From positions 12,119,676-12,183,675 of the forward strand of contig CM049311.1 of the NCBI GenBank assembly GCA_026874595.1: 64,000 nucleotides of DNA. Reading direction: 5' to 3'. Positions 46,541 through 58,579 of the stretch are shown piece after piece. The stretch comes from Sipunculus nudus (lineage: Eukaryota > Annelida > Sipuncula > Golfingiida > Sipunculidae). The stretch's first letter is position 1, and each line of letters begins with the position of its first letter. The position numbers and the translations under genes are program-made. The notes beneath the pieces are model-generated. The model did no database searches and was not told where the DNA came from. It was given only the letters and a program-made list of their open reading frames with translations.

Positions 46541-47184
46541 AACGGCCTCCCTCGAAACTAAGTGTGCGGGATATCTCCAAAAGTATTCAAAACAGGAACT
46601 TCATTTCTTCAGTGCTATTGCATATTTACAAAATCTTGCCCAAGTTCAAGGATCTTGACCTACTTTTCAAGGTCACAGAGCTTAGAATAGAAAAAAAAAA
46701 CTTAGGAGCTTATTTCTCAGAAAGCATTTGTTGGAAACATGTTACATACCTTTCCAATTTAAATTTATAACTGATTATCAGCTTTTGCTTATATTATAGT
46801 TTCGCAGTGCAATGCTCACAGATACTGGCCTATTTTTTGGTCTGTTGGCGCATAATGACCACTTACAAATCAAGTTCGCGTTTCGTCCCAGTTGACCTAT
46901 TTTTGACCATATGAAAGATCCTGAACATAGAAAATTTCATGAAAAATAGAAATTTTAATGAAAAATGCACATGTATGGACTTTTTTCACAATGCCTGCAG
47001 ATACTGCCCTGATTTTTGTTGTGTTGCTTGATAATGATCCATTACAGATCCAGTTTGCATTTTGTCCTGGTTTATCTACTTTTTATCATATGACAGCTCC
47101 TGAACTTAAAAGATTTAACAAAATTTAACAAATATTTCTAATTTGCTCCAGTCGGGGCATTCGTGTCGTTCCGACACATCTAGT
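46541..47184 (+). mobile_element. Family E element with Helitron-like 3' end
   Basis: Two units of about 180 bases share CACAGATACTGGCC and GCAGATACTGCCC, CATAATGACCACTTAC and GATAATGATCCATTAC, TTTTGACCATATGA and TTTTATCATATGA, then CTCCTGAAC. The array ends with the hairpin GTGTCG-TTC-CGACAC (47163-47177) and then ATCTAGT. A stem-loop just before CTAG followed by T is the classical Helitron 3' signature. There is no Rep/helicase frame, so it is nonautonomous. The inverted relative is at 26287-26760. Confidence 0.6.
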
Positions 47185-47830
47185 TCATCTTTATTAAATA
47201 AATTAACTTACTTCAAATAGTTAAATTTTAAAAACGAGACTTGGGACTCAATTCACAATATTATTAGACAAAGCTGATCAAATTGATGATTTGTAATCAT
47301 CTACCTGTTTATAACCAAAGTAACCGTAAAGTTTTAAAAATTATATATTATATAAAAATAAATTATATTATACTCAGCTTGTATATGAAAAGGTGATAGG
47401 AGAAATGATTTTTGAGTGAACATTTTGCATGCCAAGGCAATACATCTGTATTACCCTCTACATTTTTTTTTATTAAATTGATGATGATATGTAAATTTAG
47501 AACAGTGCCCCTCATATAAGAATCTGATTCCCAATATCACTGTCATTGATCAATATTCAAGGATTTTTAGGTTCATATTAAACAAGGCCTGCAGGCCTAA
47601 TACCAGGCTAAGTAATGAATTAACAGCGGGTATTATCATTCGTTGGTCGATTGTTTGTTTAGTTTTTTTTATTTCACTATATTACAAATTATAGCACATG
47701 TAAATCTTAGCTAAATCATATTAAAGTTGATTTTATCCATGACATAATTTTTACCTATCTACTTATGCATATACTTAGGGACACCAATTATTTTGTGCTG
47801 CTATATGCACACTAGGGAAGTATACCGTTG
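47185..47830. other. AT-rich DNA, no recognised feature
   Basis: No gene or element is recognised. Confidence 0.35.
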
Positions 47831-47835
47831 TAAAT

Positions 47836-47887
<52 letters not shown>

Positions 47888-47892
47888 ATTTA
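47831..47892. repeat. (TA)n tract inside a perfect palindrome
   Basis: The TA run is flanked by TAAATTTGAA on the left and its exact reverse complement TTCAAATTTA on the right, so the whole 62 bases form one palindrome able to extrude as a cruciform. Confidence 0.9.
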
Positions 47893-48595
47893 TATATATT
47901 AAAACTTTGTTGTGTTGTACGCTCTTTACACAGCGCTTTACCTATAGGGCTACTACCTATATCGTAAGGCGCTGTTTGTTATGACCTCGTATCCTGAATT
48001 GCTACACCAGAGGGGAGTACTGTATTTTTGTCCAATCAGATGAGACCTTGTGCTGGAAGACAAAGCCAAGCGAGGAATACACGGAGCCAATCATGTTTAT
48101 TTTGTTTTCAGTGACAGCTCATCGCCCCGCGTAACCGTCTGAACAGGCCACAGGCTCAGAGAGAATTGCCCCTGACGTGGTTTGCTTGGGGCCTTGGGCA
48201 CATAGGATGCTCGGCCGGTGAGCTGTAATTCTAACGAAACGTAACAACAAAGGCTGCGTGCACACCTCGCTGGCTTGTTTCAGTTCTGCAGACAACAGAT
48301 AAATGGCTACGCTAACACAGTCATAATGTCATAATCGAATCGGTCGATGATGCGAGAATGCAGAGGGAGCAAATTAAATTCGACCGGAAACTCATCAAGT
48401 GGCGCTTGAAGCGCAGCAATGGGCGGAGCTAGGATGCCTGTCTAGTGTTTGTTTATTGGCATCTGATTGGCTGCTTGTCACAACATACGAACGTTTATTT
48501 CAGCGGACAACGAACCGCCATCTGGTGTCTAAATATATCATAAACGGCCAAAGCTGGCAGCGTGAAAATCAGTTGCTTCTTTAGAAGCGCAAGTT
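47893..48595. other. Less AT-rich DNA, no recognised gene
   Basis: The 48000-48430 part has higher GC and several CpG words. A short plus-strand frame (48399-48584) has no domain. It might include regulatory DNA of a gene outside recognition, but nothing positive supports that. Confidence 0.3.
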
Positions 48596-49540
48596 TTCCG
48601 CTGCCTCGAGAGCGTAGTTGTGTTGAAGTCGAAGGAACTTGTGAATTTACTTCGACACAACCGAAGTTCGTAACAACCTATATTCATCATATTCAACCTT
48701 CTTTAGCCTTGATTATTATACATAAATACTGCACAAGTATAGCCCTATATTATATAGTTCTCACAAATGTTTGCGTGAAAAACAACCTAAATTTTAAAAT
48801 GAATTTATTTCTTGATAATAAAAAAGGCACATAAATACAACAAAAATAGGATTAGGTAAATGTCGGTGAGAGAAGAAAAGGATAATCATTAGTGAATAAT
48901 TGGCCAAACAGGTAAACAACGGACCAGGTGTGTTTACCATCGTGTTTGATGTGTAAGCTCCTTACAGGTGTTAATTATGTAACTGGTTTTCACCGTGGTA
49001 GGTATGATTGATGGACAACTGTTATCCAAATACTAAAGCGGCAGGACCGCTTAAGTCGAGCGACAGGGCTATCACGCTTGATGAGTATGAGCCCTGCCTG
49101 TATTATTTACGTGTAACTCGTCAACACGGCTCAACAACGATTGACGGACCACAACTGTTATCCAAACACTCAAGCGACATGACTTCGACTTAAGCGATCA
49201 AAATACTAGCTGGGGACCATCAAGATACGTCGGCACATCAGGTTTTTCTGCATATCCGAGTTCGACACAAAATGAGTCAAATTAGTAAGGTTTTAACTGT
49301 TTATTTTTGCAGGGACTCCTCATTCGACTTCGACACATGCGGGAATTCGACTTACCGAGTTCGACACAACGAGGTTTCACTGTCTAAAATAATTGATCAA
49401 AAGATTAAGAATATACCCATTGATTGCAAAATTAGAGCCAAATACATCTTATTCATTGAATGCGGTTCTGATGTTTAAATAGATCTTGCCAAATGTGTTA
49501 TTATTTTAGTATTTACGAGGTTTTACTGCATAGTTATGTA
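48596..49540. mobile_element. Degenerate pogo/Tigger-like short elements
   Basis: Reading minus, CAGTGAAACCTCGTTGTGTC (ending at about 49383) and CAGTAAAACCTCGTAAATAC (about 49532) both fit the CAGTnnAACCTCG terminal-repeat start of pogo-type elements. GTTCGACACA and GACTTCGAC words recur (48627, 48650, 49259, 49326, 49356). Two diverged copies of ACAACTGTTATCCAAA lie at 49017 and 49149. No transposase is seen. Confidence 0.4.
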
Positions 49541-49604
49541 ACATAATTTCTTCATTAAAATAGCCGTTTTAAACTTTTAGTTTAATATTAAGCCAGTGTT
49601 TACT

Positions 49605-50022
49605 TGGAATCAAATACCTAATTTCAGGTTCCAAGGACATATACCCTGCACCTCCCTGAATGTCACATTAGAAGATTCTAGGCCAAATACAATTCGTGCC
49701 CCTTTCGGGCTGTTTGGGTGCCGTACTAAAAATCATGTTTTCGGCAATTACCTCGCAGAATATGGGCTAAAATGTCAGCTTTCCCAGGAGATTTACTTAG
49801 GACCACTCTAGATGTGTAGTAAAAATATCTAGGCCTAACGGATACCATTTGTGGTCTGTCTGACTCTCTTAGTGCTCAAAATCAGGTTTTAGGCCAGTCG
49901 CTTACAGAAATAGATCACCGTGGCCTAATCTGAGATTTCAAAGAAAAGCCCGCGACGGACGGACAGACGGACATAGAGTGATCGCAATATCTCAGATGAA
50001 TTCCAGTCAGCTCAGTTAAACA
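49605..50022 (+). repeat. Tandem-unit element, family G, two to three units with tail
   Basis: The unit blocks ATTAGAAGATTCTAGGCC, GATACCATTTGTGG-like and GAATATGGGC-like lie at about 149-base spacing. The tail is CGACGGACGGACAGACGGAC, then CAGTCAGCTCAG. It is the same element type as at 1148 and 51640. Confidence 0.75.
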
Positions 50023-50479
50023 CTAAAAAGTAAAAATATACATAGAGACCGGTTCATTTTATATACCATATCAAATCTGCCCAACTATAACAATTTCAAG
50101 GTGTATTTTCACAGTTTCAGCATTTAGGTGGAAGTACAGTGATCAGTCAATAAGTATATAAACAACACATTCGTTGTGAATCTGTATATTGCACCTGTAT
50201 AAATTTTGTGTATTTTTATTTGTTGTATTTGTTTTAGTTCTGCGAGAATAAATATTTAAAAAAAAATCAAACCTATTACAACAGAAAATGTCGACAAGTT
50301 TCTTGGGATCTTTTTTGTAGCTTTTGACTGCATGCAACATATCAGGTTGGTCGCCAAGCTTGAAATAAACTTGTACCCGCCAGCATATTGCCATGAAACC
50401 GTACGCTTACACCTGTAAGCAGAAGTCAATTTAATCAAATCGGGTGGAACACCTTGGATCGCCTAGGCCAAGACACCTC
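50023..50479. other. AT-rich DNA, no recognised feature
   Basis: The minus-strand frames of 60 and 83 codons here have no recognisable domain. Confidence 0.35.
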
Positions 50480-50960
50480 TCGATCAGGAGATGCCATGAC
50501 TGACTCGGCCCGAAAATGTTATACATGTTAACGCTGGCTGAAACATCGCACGTGATACACGTGGGCCCTGGACCTATCGTTTAAATCTGTTGCCATATGT
50601 TCTACATTGAAATTACATTCGTCCCATGGACCGTAATGTCCAATTACCAGAGATGTATCAGAGGACGTGAAGGGACTAGTTTGGACTACTCCTTGTTCGG
50701 AATCTGTCAGAGCTGATCATTCTTGGAGATCCGGTCGCAATATTATTTTATTATTATCCGGCCTTGTTATTATATACAGACACGTGGACTGTGTAAACTA
50801 ACACGCAAAACCATGACAAGGTGTTAAACAGCTCAAAGGGGGTTCTGAGGCCATGTGCAGGAATGGTTTGCCTGGAAGCATTTAAAAAAAAAAACCGCAA
50901 AAGTGCACTGACAGTTTGAAAGAACAGGCATAACATTGCTCCTGATTATTTCCCTTTAAG
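50480..50960 (+). repeat. Dispersed repeat K, copy 2
   Basis: It matches 41945-42245, with about 190 additional bases (50562-50750) between the TGGCTGAAACATC block and the CCTTGTTATTAT block. Confidence 0.65.
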
Positions 50961-51639
50961 TTATACAGACCTAGAGCCATATCGGCCCTCTGACAAAGAC
51001 CAGGTTACTGGCTGTCCGAGTGCCCTTACATCTAGGTCTGAGGAACGCATTACAAGGCCCCATGACAATGCAAATATTTTAAGCATTTTGACAACGGATC
51101 ATGGCCTATAAAAAGTACACTATTAATAAACATAAACCAGACTAATCGTTCACATCGTTGGCATTTCTTTCTAACCACCAAACATGAGCGAGAAATGTTC
51201 CGTTTTAACTCGGCATATTGGTAAATCCCTCCGCATGTTTTTTGAATTTCCGACCGCATGAACACAATTATGACTTGCACGGTTAATGGACGCACCCAAC
51301 TGGTTCGAGATACAGGAAATGACACGTTACCATAGAGAAGAGGTTTCATTTTCGGTTTTGAGTTCACATGTACTCTCTTGTTTTGATTCATCATTCGTAG
51401 CATAATGTTAGGATTATTGACTGTATACCGCAATATGAATGCAACATGATAGAAGACCACTGCGATGCATTCCTCAATATTGCTTGTATCACGACTCAAG
51501 TAGGCTTACAAGCTCAATTATCATTGCCTACTGGGTCGGGTTGTCATGGCCAATACAGACCAATAAGGTTTTATTGGATATAGAGAGAAAATAAATATAT
51601 CACAAGGTGTGTTATCAGATTTATAACAAAAATTACCAT
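50961..51639. other. DNA with one 149-codon frame, unrecognised
   Basis: A minus-strand frame at 51050-51499 is fairly long for this AT-rich setting, but it shows no domain, signal peptide or clear splice context. I do not call it a gene. Confidence 0.3.
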
Positions 51640-52570
51640 AAAACAAGTGACCCATGGGTAATGACGCTCAACTGAATTTGACATGTGATGTAGAACGTTC
51701 TAGGTTTTTTGCAGTAAAGGTTATTTTAGTCCTGTCTGGTTGTTTCTGAGCATGTTTTTGGCAAGTCATTCACAGAATGAAGGGCATCTTGACATAATTT
51801 CAGGTTTCTATGAAAATTTTCCAAAGACATTAGAAGATTCTAGGGCTAACGGATACAGTTTCTGACATTCAGGTAATTCAAATCATGTTTTTTCCCCAAA
51901 ACCTCAAGAATATAGGTCATAGTGACCTAATTTCATATTTCTAAAGACATTTATCCTGAGGGTCAAATTTAAAGATTCTGTACCAAATAGTGACACATTG
52001 TGTCCCGTCCTACTCTCTTGGTAATCAAAAGATGCTTTAAGTCAGTAGCTCACAGAATATAGATCACCATGACCTCATTTCAGGTTTCTGAGGAGATAAG
52101 CTGGATGTACAGTTAGAAATGTCTGTTCTGTAAAAGTCCTGACCTCTTCACTGAAAGGTCTCAAAAATAGAGAAAACAATGTGTCAAAAAAAAAAAAACA
52201 CAGTTGGCGCCACCAGACTTAAGGAACTGATGAAACATTCCCCGAACAACATTTATGTGTAGAGTCAAGGCCATCAGTGCATTAGTTTTTTTTCCGAGAT
52301 AATGGAGTTTATGTATCAAACTTTAATATTTAATTGGGGGGGGGGGGGGTTGTGATAAATGTGAGCCCCAAAGCTCGGAGAATATAGGTCGCAGGGACAT
52401 TATTTCAGGTTTCCAAGCGATTTCTCATGCACCTCTTTTAATGTCAAGTGAGCAGTTTCTAGGTCCAGCGGTAACGATTTGTGCCCTGTTAACGGTCAAC
52501 CGGACGGACGGACGCCGGACAAAGACTGTTTGCTATAGGTTAGATGACTTTCAGTCTGCTGAGCTAAAAA
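51640..52570 (+). repeat. Tandem-unit element, family G, long copy with tail
   Basis: Anchors like GAATATAGGTCA followed by TTTCAGGTTTC lie near 51770, 51909, 52055 and 52377 (spacings about 140, 146 and a longer interrupted one). A poly(G) run lies at about 52337-52349. The tail is GGTCAACCGGACGGACGGAC, then CAGTCTGCTGAGCTAAAA. It has the same end as the 1.1-kb copy. Confidence 0.75.
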
Positions 52571-53180
52571 TCTAATGATCTGTATATAAAGATTTTACTA
52601 AGTTGAAAGTTTAAGCTTAACTATGTCCTGATGTACAAACGCTATGGGTAAAACCACAGTGATAACCTCGTAGTACTGGCCAAACTTTATTTTCTTTTTA
52701 CTGTGTGTGCATAGGATATTTATTTTGCCGAGCACAGATAAGGTAAGCGTGTTGTAAAATGTCGCAGACAATCGCAGATAAACATTAAGTTTACACAACG
52801 GACTCTCATTAGCTGTGACTTATTGCCTAGAATATCAAGGTTCAGTTCAATAAATCTATTTTAAGCTGAAGTTTATCTCTACAGGTATTTCCAGTCGTTA
52901 ATCATAAAAAAATTGATCGCGTACCTTTATAGATTGTAAATTATAGGTAGGCCAGCACATGCGAATGTTTGGATACATTTAGTGCTTTTGTTGGACAATA
53001 ATTTATTATGGTCCTGTTTAGCATCATCTGGATTTTTAACTGTAGAACAAACATCATATTAATTATATTCTACAAGATTTTTACTGATGGGTATTTTTTT
53101 TTCACTTACAGCAGTTAATCTGAAGGGTAGAAATAGTGAACCCTGCTTGAACGTGTAAAGATTAACAGAGCCTTGTCCTT
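52571..53180 (+). repeat. Local repeat unit R, distant copy 3
   Basis: GATAAGGTAAGCGTGTTGTAA, CTCATTAGCTGTGA, TCAAGGTTCAGTTCAATAAA and GAACCCTGCTTGAACGTG occur in the same order as at 29740-30290. More diverged than the 31-kb copy. Confidence 0.5.
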
Positions 53181-54204
53181 TTTGTTAAGGTTCTCTTGAA
53201 ATTAGTATATCATGTTATGAGGAGAAATGATCAAACTTCAGACACAATATCACGGTGGGCATGCGCACCTAACCACAGCACTTCATTCAATGTAATTATA
53301 CTCTCTAACGTATTTGTAAGACGCAAACACCTAAAACCGAGAAATATTATAAAATTCCATTACCTTACATAAGGCAGTGCTTCGATTGTAACATACCAAA
53401 GTTTAACACCCGTGTCATATTGGTGATGTTTTGCGAACTACGGCTACAAGGAAATTGTAACAGAAAGATAATGAATTGATAAAACTTGATATTAAAAAAA
53501 GACTATTACAACATTATTATAAAACAAAACATATTTTAGATATGTTTCTATATATATTCAATAGGTAAAGTATCAATTATCATTCAGTCAGCGTGTGACT
53601 TAAAATTTAACACTCTTGGCCTGTGTTCTTCCTTTGCGTAACTTTTGACCTCGAGTTAAACAAATATACCTCTTCAGGCGTCTACATTTGGTGCGCTTGG
53701 CTATCATTGAAAGCGTTTAGCTCGAGGTTAACTGTAAGCAGTACTCTAACAAGGTAGGCATACCACGGCAAATGCTCATGTAGGAGAACGGAACAGACGG
53801 TCTCAGTCCAGAGAAGGTATGATGAGTTCAATAGTAAATAATTTTGTGAAGTAATCTGTTAATAAATATACTTACTCTCCTCACGCAGCGGATATATACT
53901 GTTAAGTTCTACGATCTTGGGTTTCTTTGTAACTTCCGTCTTGTAGAGGCTATCAAGTCTACCTAGGTATCAACAGAATCGCAAGGAGTTTTGTTAACCT
54001 TTTACTTAGGTGAAAATATTAAATTACAAATAACATTTCTTATTCGAGCCACTGAAGCTACCCCATATGACTTGTGAATGCCGTAGTCCAGTTCTTTGAT
54101 AACTGTTAAGAATTGAACTGTTGGCATATTTATTTGCCTTTTTGGTTATTTATAAACATGGATTGTATTTTATATGCAAAGGGTACATATGTGACCGATG
54201 AAAC
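53181..54204. other. AT-rich DNA, no recognised feature
   Basis: No exon, RNA gene or element end is recognised. Confidence 0.35.
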
Positions 54205-55160
54205 ATGGTAAACTGAATCAAGACGACCAGAGGTCACACGCTTGCCGGAAAAAAGACTCCGACTCAGATAGGAAGACAGGTAATCATAACATGTCATAAA
54301 GAAGACAAGGAGAAAGAATATTAGCCATAGTTTGTAAAGATTTGACCAATATTTAAAAAGTTACGATGAAATTAATAATTTGACGTGTTTTCTTGACCTT
54401 AACCTTGAACTATTTTAAACATACACATACAGCTTCGAGAAATCCTTCAGATATAGGATAGGTGACAGTTACAAGGTGATTCATGGTAAACTGTATATGA
54501 CAGATGCAAGAAGGCAAAACTGAGGACAAGAAACAAACAGACAGACAAAGTGGCACAAAGCTGCGACCAGTTGACTACACTAAGTTGTGCGGAAGGTGAA
54601 ACTGAGACAAAGATGAGACAAAGTTTGTGAAAGTACGACCAGAATTGACAAAAGTTATGAGGAAAATTAACATTTTGAAGTGTTTCCAAGTGACAGACAT
54701 ACTGACCAGGTGGCACAAATCTGAGACCAGATGACTTGACCAAGTTAAGGGGAAGACCCAGAAAAAATTTAAGCTAGAGTTTATGTAATTAAGGTTGCTA
54801 CTTTCGGAGATATGGTCAAACAATGATATGTTCATGTTTTGAGTGCAGCACCCCTTAGCTGCCTTGTCCCAAAAATGAAAAAAATCATGCAACTTCGAGA
54901 TATTTGTGTATGGCATAAGATGTACCAGTTTCAAAAGCATTCCTGCAAAACTGTGGCCTGTAAAATGCTATATCTAAGACACAAGAACAAGGAAGAAAGC
55001 AAAATTGAGGACAACTGAAAGGCAGACAGACGTACTGACTAAGTGACAAAAAGTTGAGAAAAGATGACTAAACTATGTTACAAAGAAGACACAGGGGAAG
55101 AAAATGAGCTATATTTTATGTAATCAAGGTTTATGGTTTCGGAGATGGTAAATTCACAAT
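54205..55160. repeat. Tandem-unit element, family F (degenerate)
   Basis: Repeated blocks include GACAGACAAAGTGGCACAAA (54541) and GACCAGGTGGCACAAATCT (54705), then CTGAGACCAGATGACTTGAC. A CATACTGACCAGG/CGTACTGACTAAG pair and AAGGTTTATGGTTTCGGAGA also recur. Units vary in length, with some about 165 bases. The minus-strand frames of 98 and 121 codons across it are repeat-driven and not genes. Confidence 0.5.
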
Positions 55161-55779
55161 ATCAGAGTTTGCAATTGAAATATTGCCAAAATATTGTTTA
55201 TCAGAGGCAGGCCTTCATTTGTATACAAAAACCCAACATTCACTTTATGATCTTAATTTATGGTGGTTTTATTAAATCAACAATCTTCAAAACCTAGGTC
55301 TAGAAATGATGTTTGACTAAATATAAAGGTCAGTTATTTTCTAAAAGGAGATGATTGTCTCACAATTGTTCCGATGGTCTTTTAAGAATTTTAGCAATGG
55401 AAATCAATTATGAGACCAAAAAAGACCAGCTACATATAAGCAGTGTTTTTTTTTATAAGATAACAGGATTTTCAGAAAGGTTACCTTAATTTGCATATTA
55501 AATTCTTAATCATAAATTATACCGTCGTTAAAAAGTTCATTCAGATCTTCGGTCCCAATCTATGGCCGTAAAACGGTCAAGGCATAATGTTAGGCCAATT
55601 ACCATAGTTGAATCATGAAACCTTTAACAAAAAAGAATTTTGTAAATGGCCATTATACATATTAAATTGTCCACTATCTTTGTAAAGACATGTACTCTTA
55701 TTAAAGTATCAGTGAACCCATGAGAAAGTATTCTTCAGTCTTCAGTCTCGAAAAACAATGGAGTTGAGCCATGGATGCA
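55161..55779. other. AT-rich DNA, no recognised feature
   Basis: No gene or element is recognised. Confidence 0.35.
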
Positions 55780-57150
55780 TATTTTAGTCAGGCCATGCGG
55801 TTGTGGCTGTCATTTAAACGTCGAGTTCACAGAAAATCTAAAACTTTTTTTTTTTCGGTTGGGTTGTGGCTTGTGTCTCTTGACTTTGGATTCATGAGCA
55901 AGAGTCCCTTCGAAGTTGGCGAGGAGGTCAGTACTGTCTGCATCCCGATTGTTCCTTCTGAGGCGGTGCCCTTTAAGATGTTCAGATGGATGCTCATGAC
56001 TTTCAGGTCTCTCTTTATAGCAGAGTTATGGTCTACCGGTGGGGCATGCTACTTCGTCCAATCTTACGTGTCCGAACCTTCGCATGAGTCTTTGCTTGAG
56101 CATGACGTACATACTGGATGTTTCAGCTAACTTTATAACAGCCGTCTTTATCCTGCCAGCTTATGTCAAAGATGCGACATCGCATGTGGAAACCATTCAG
56201 CTTGTGACCCTGTCGGGCGCGTAGTGTCAAGTTCTCAATGCTATGCAGCGAGGTGCTCACTATACAGGCTCAGTAGACCTGTATCTTGGTGTGTTCTGTC
56301 AGCTCGCTGTTGTTACAACTTCTCTTGGCCAGGCTACACATGGCCTGGACTGTCTTACCCCAGTGCTGGTTCAGCTAGGTTTCAAGAGGGTCATTTAGCA
56401 AAGGGATACAAAGTTATGCATGACTATGAGATGGAAATCTGAGATTCTGATGACCGGTGCAATGTCCATATCCTGCCCATCACTTGGGCTTTCTTCAGGC
56501 TGATGTTGAGACAAAAGACCTGAAACGCTGTGCTTAAATCGGACACGAGCTTCTGCAGGTGTTAAGCAGAGTGGGTTATGACTGCTGCACCGTCTGCAAA
56601 GAGGAGGTTTCTAGAACACTTCACTTGACAATTGCTCTTGAAGGGTGAAGAGTTTCCCATCTGACCCGGTTTGGAGGTAAACACCTTCGGTAGTGGACCC
56701 GAAAGCATGGTTCAGCAGGACAACCATATTTTAAACTGCTTCGAATGGCAAAGGCTTCTGATGAGGTACCTTTCAGCAGGTCTAAGAAGACTATCAACAG
56801 TGGTTGTCTTGGTTCCCTGCATTTCTCCTGCAGTGGTGGAAAAGACTTGTCCATGGTGAACCTGTTAGCGGGGAAGTCACACTGGATTTCTGTGTAGACT
56901 CTTTAACGTTAAAATTCGAAGTCCTTCAGTACAACACTGGCAAACACCTTCCCAGTGATGCTGAGGAGGGAAATAGGTGATGCAATCGCTCATGTCACTT
57001 TTGTTCTTATACAGTGTGTCTATGCTGGCGTCACCCATGTCGCTACTTCATATTGCTTCCAACAAAGACAGAGGATGTCGTGCAGCCCTTGGATTGAAGT
57101 CTTGCTACAGTACTTCAGTGGACCCGTGCCTTTGCCATCCATAAAAACCC
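55780..57150 (-). pseudogene. Non-LTR reverse transcriptase relic
   Basis: Read on the minus strand in several frames, the region keeps the order of a LINE reverse transcriptase. A segment near 56990-56900 resembles the start of the fingers, before ITGKVFA-like residues. FLDLLKG (about 56797-56776) is the first catalytic motif with its second aspartate region altered. LLFADGAA (about 56606-56583) is the YADD-type catalytic site with Gly replacing the second Asp. SLKKAQVMG follows, and a C-terminal MRRFGHVRLDE and CPTGRP stretch (56090-56030) matches the typical post-RT tail. Many stops and frameshifts separate these pieces. It cannot encode an active enzyme. Plus-strand frames of up to 119 codons here are shadows. 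The clade is not assigned; RTE-like or related families use this tail. Confidence 0.75.
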
Positions 57151-58440
57151 TATAACTTTAGGCATTCCAAAGGTATCACCAACTGGCAACCCGACTACCA
57201 TTACATGCTGGTGCAAGTGCGGATAAGGGGGAAGTTTTTTTTAGCGGAGGTGTACCCCTATTGAGTAATATTTTTATTTTTCATGTTTCTCAGACATCTA
57301 CTCCTCATATATAAAAGATAACGGTCATACATAGCAATAAGCCAAGAGCCAAATAGCCATGTCGACGGTCCAGTGCAAAGACTTGGTACAACATTAGTAA
57401 AACATTAAGGATGGTAACCAGTAAACTCGTTGAATAATAAATGTAATTGGTAATTTAACATTTACATCTACATAAAAGGGCAACGGAACTAACTGTATGT
57501 GGATACCTAGGTAAAGCTGATAGCCTCTACCAGACGGAAGTTACGGTCAGATAATAGTAAAGGAACTCATGAAAACGTAAAATAGTCACATATTGGGAGA
57601 TCTTAGGGAAAATGGCCCCAAATGAAATAATTTGCTTCCCCTTTCCGTCGATCAACAGGCAGATCCTCTTTATGCAATATGGATTACATTTCCCTTTCAG
57701 GTGACACCTATCTGATCCTACTAATGATTCCAGCAGCTATGGGATGCGAATTGAATTAGTATATTTTCCAAAGTTTCTAGTTATTCTATGTGCTCATGAT
57801 AATATCTGAAAGTGCAGTTTGTAAAACAAGATTCTTCGATAAGGGGTACTTTAAACCTCAGTTATTACTTCTATCATGCAGGGAATTGTTTGACGTTCCC
57901 TTGAATAAATTACAACAATCTGTCTGGCCTTTTTCATACAGGTTTGCGTGGTTTACATGGAAAAATACTACTGTGTAACTATCATCATACAATTTACACG
58001 AGGAAAAGTTATCGTGAGAACCTTCAGGTTCACCAAGAGTAATTGTTTTGTTGAGAAAGTTCAGGGAGAAAAAACTGCCATATGGTCTGCCATATTTGTC
58101 CGTCTTCCGGCCATTAGCAAAACACAGCTTGATTTAGATACGTCTTACTTAACATCTAAGGACAATTGTGGACACAATCGCGAAATGTCAATTTTTTAAA
58201 AATGTCTTTATGATGATATTCTTCAAACTTAAAAAAAAAAAAAAAAAAACTTGGGAGGGCAGATCACAACTGTAGCCCAGGAAACAATTTTTTTTCTTCA
58301 GTGTATTTATTTTTGGCCAGCCCTAAAAGGTTGTGTTCTTGAGATACCCGTGTAGTGTCAACATATTTTTGCTTTGCATTTTATCGTTAATCGACCACTT
58401 TATTTATTATTTGTCAAGGTCTAGGCTCTCTCCTTGGCAA
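57151..58440. other. AT-rich DNA upstream of the lectin gene
   Basis: No exon can be supported. Frames at 57790-58199 are short and lack domains. A poly(A) run lies at about 58234-58251. TATATAAG near 58449, about 130 bases before the start codon, could be a TATA box but is weak evidence in AT-rich DNA. Confidence 0.35.
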
Positions 58441-58579
58441 TATTGATATTATATAAGAGAAAGGAATAGAATAGAACATAACATATAATATTATGTTATA
58501 TATATGCATTTTGATAACTTTTCTCAATATTCGTAGTATAATTATCTTTATATTTTGTAGATCTTACATAAGGAAAAAC

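Noticed and set aside
51050-51499. A 149-codon minus-strand frame
   Set aside because: Longer than most here but with no recognisable motif; kept only as a note in the intergenic entry.
55771-56130. A 119-codon plus-strand frame
   Set aside because: It is the antisense of the degenerate reverse transcriptase tail, which reads sensibly on the minus strand.
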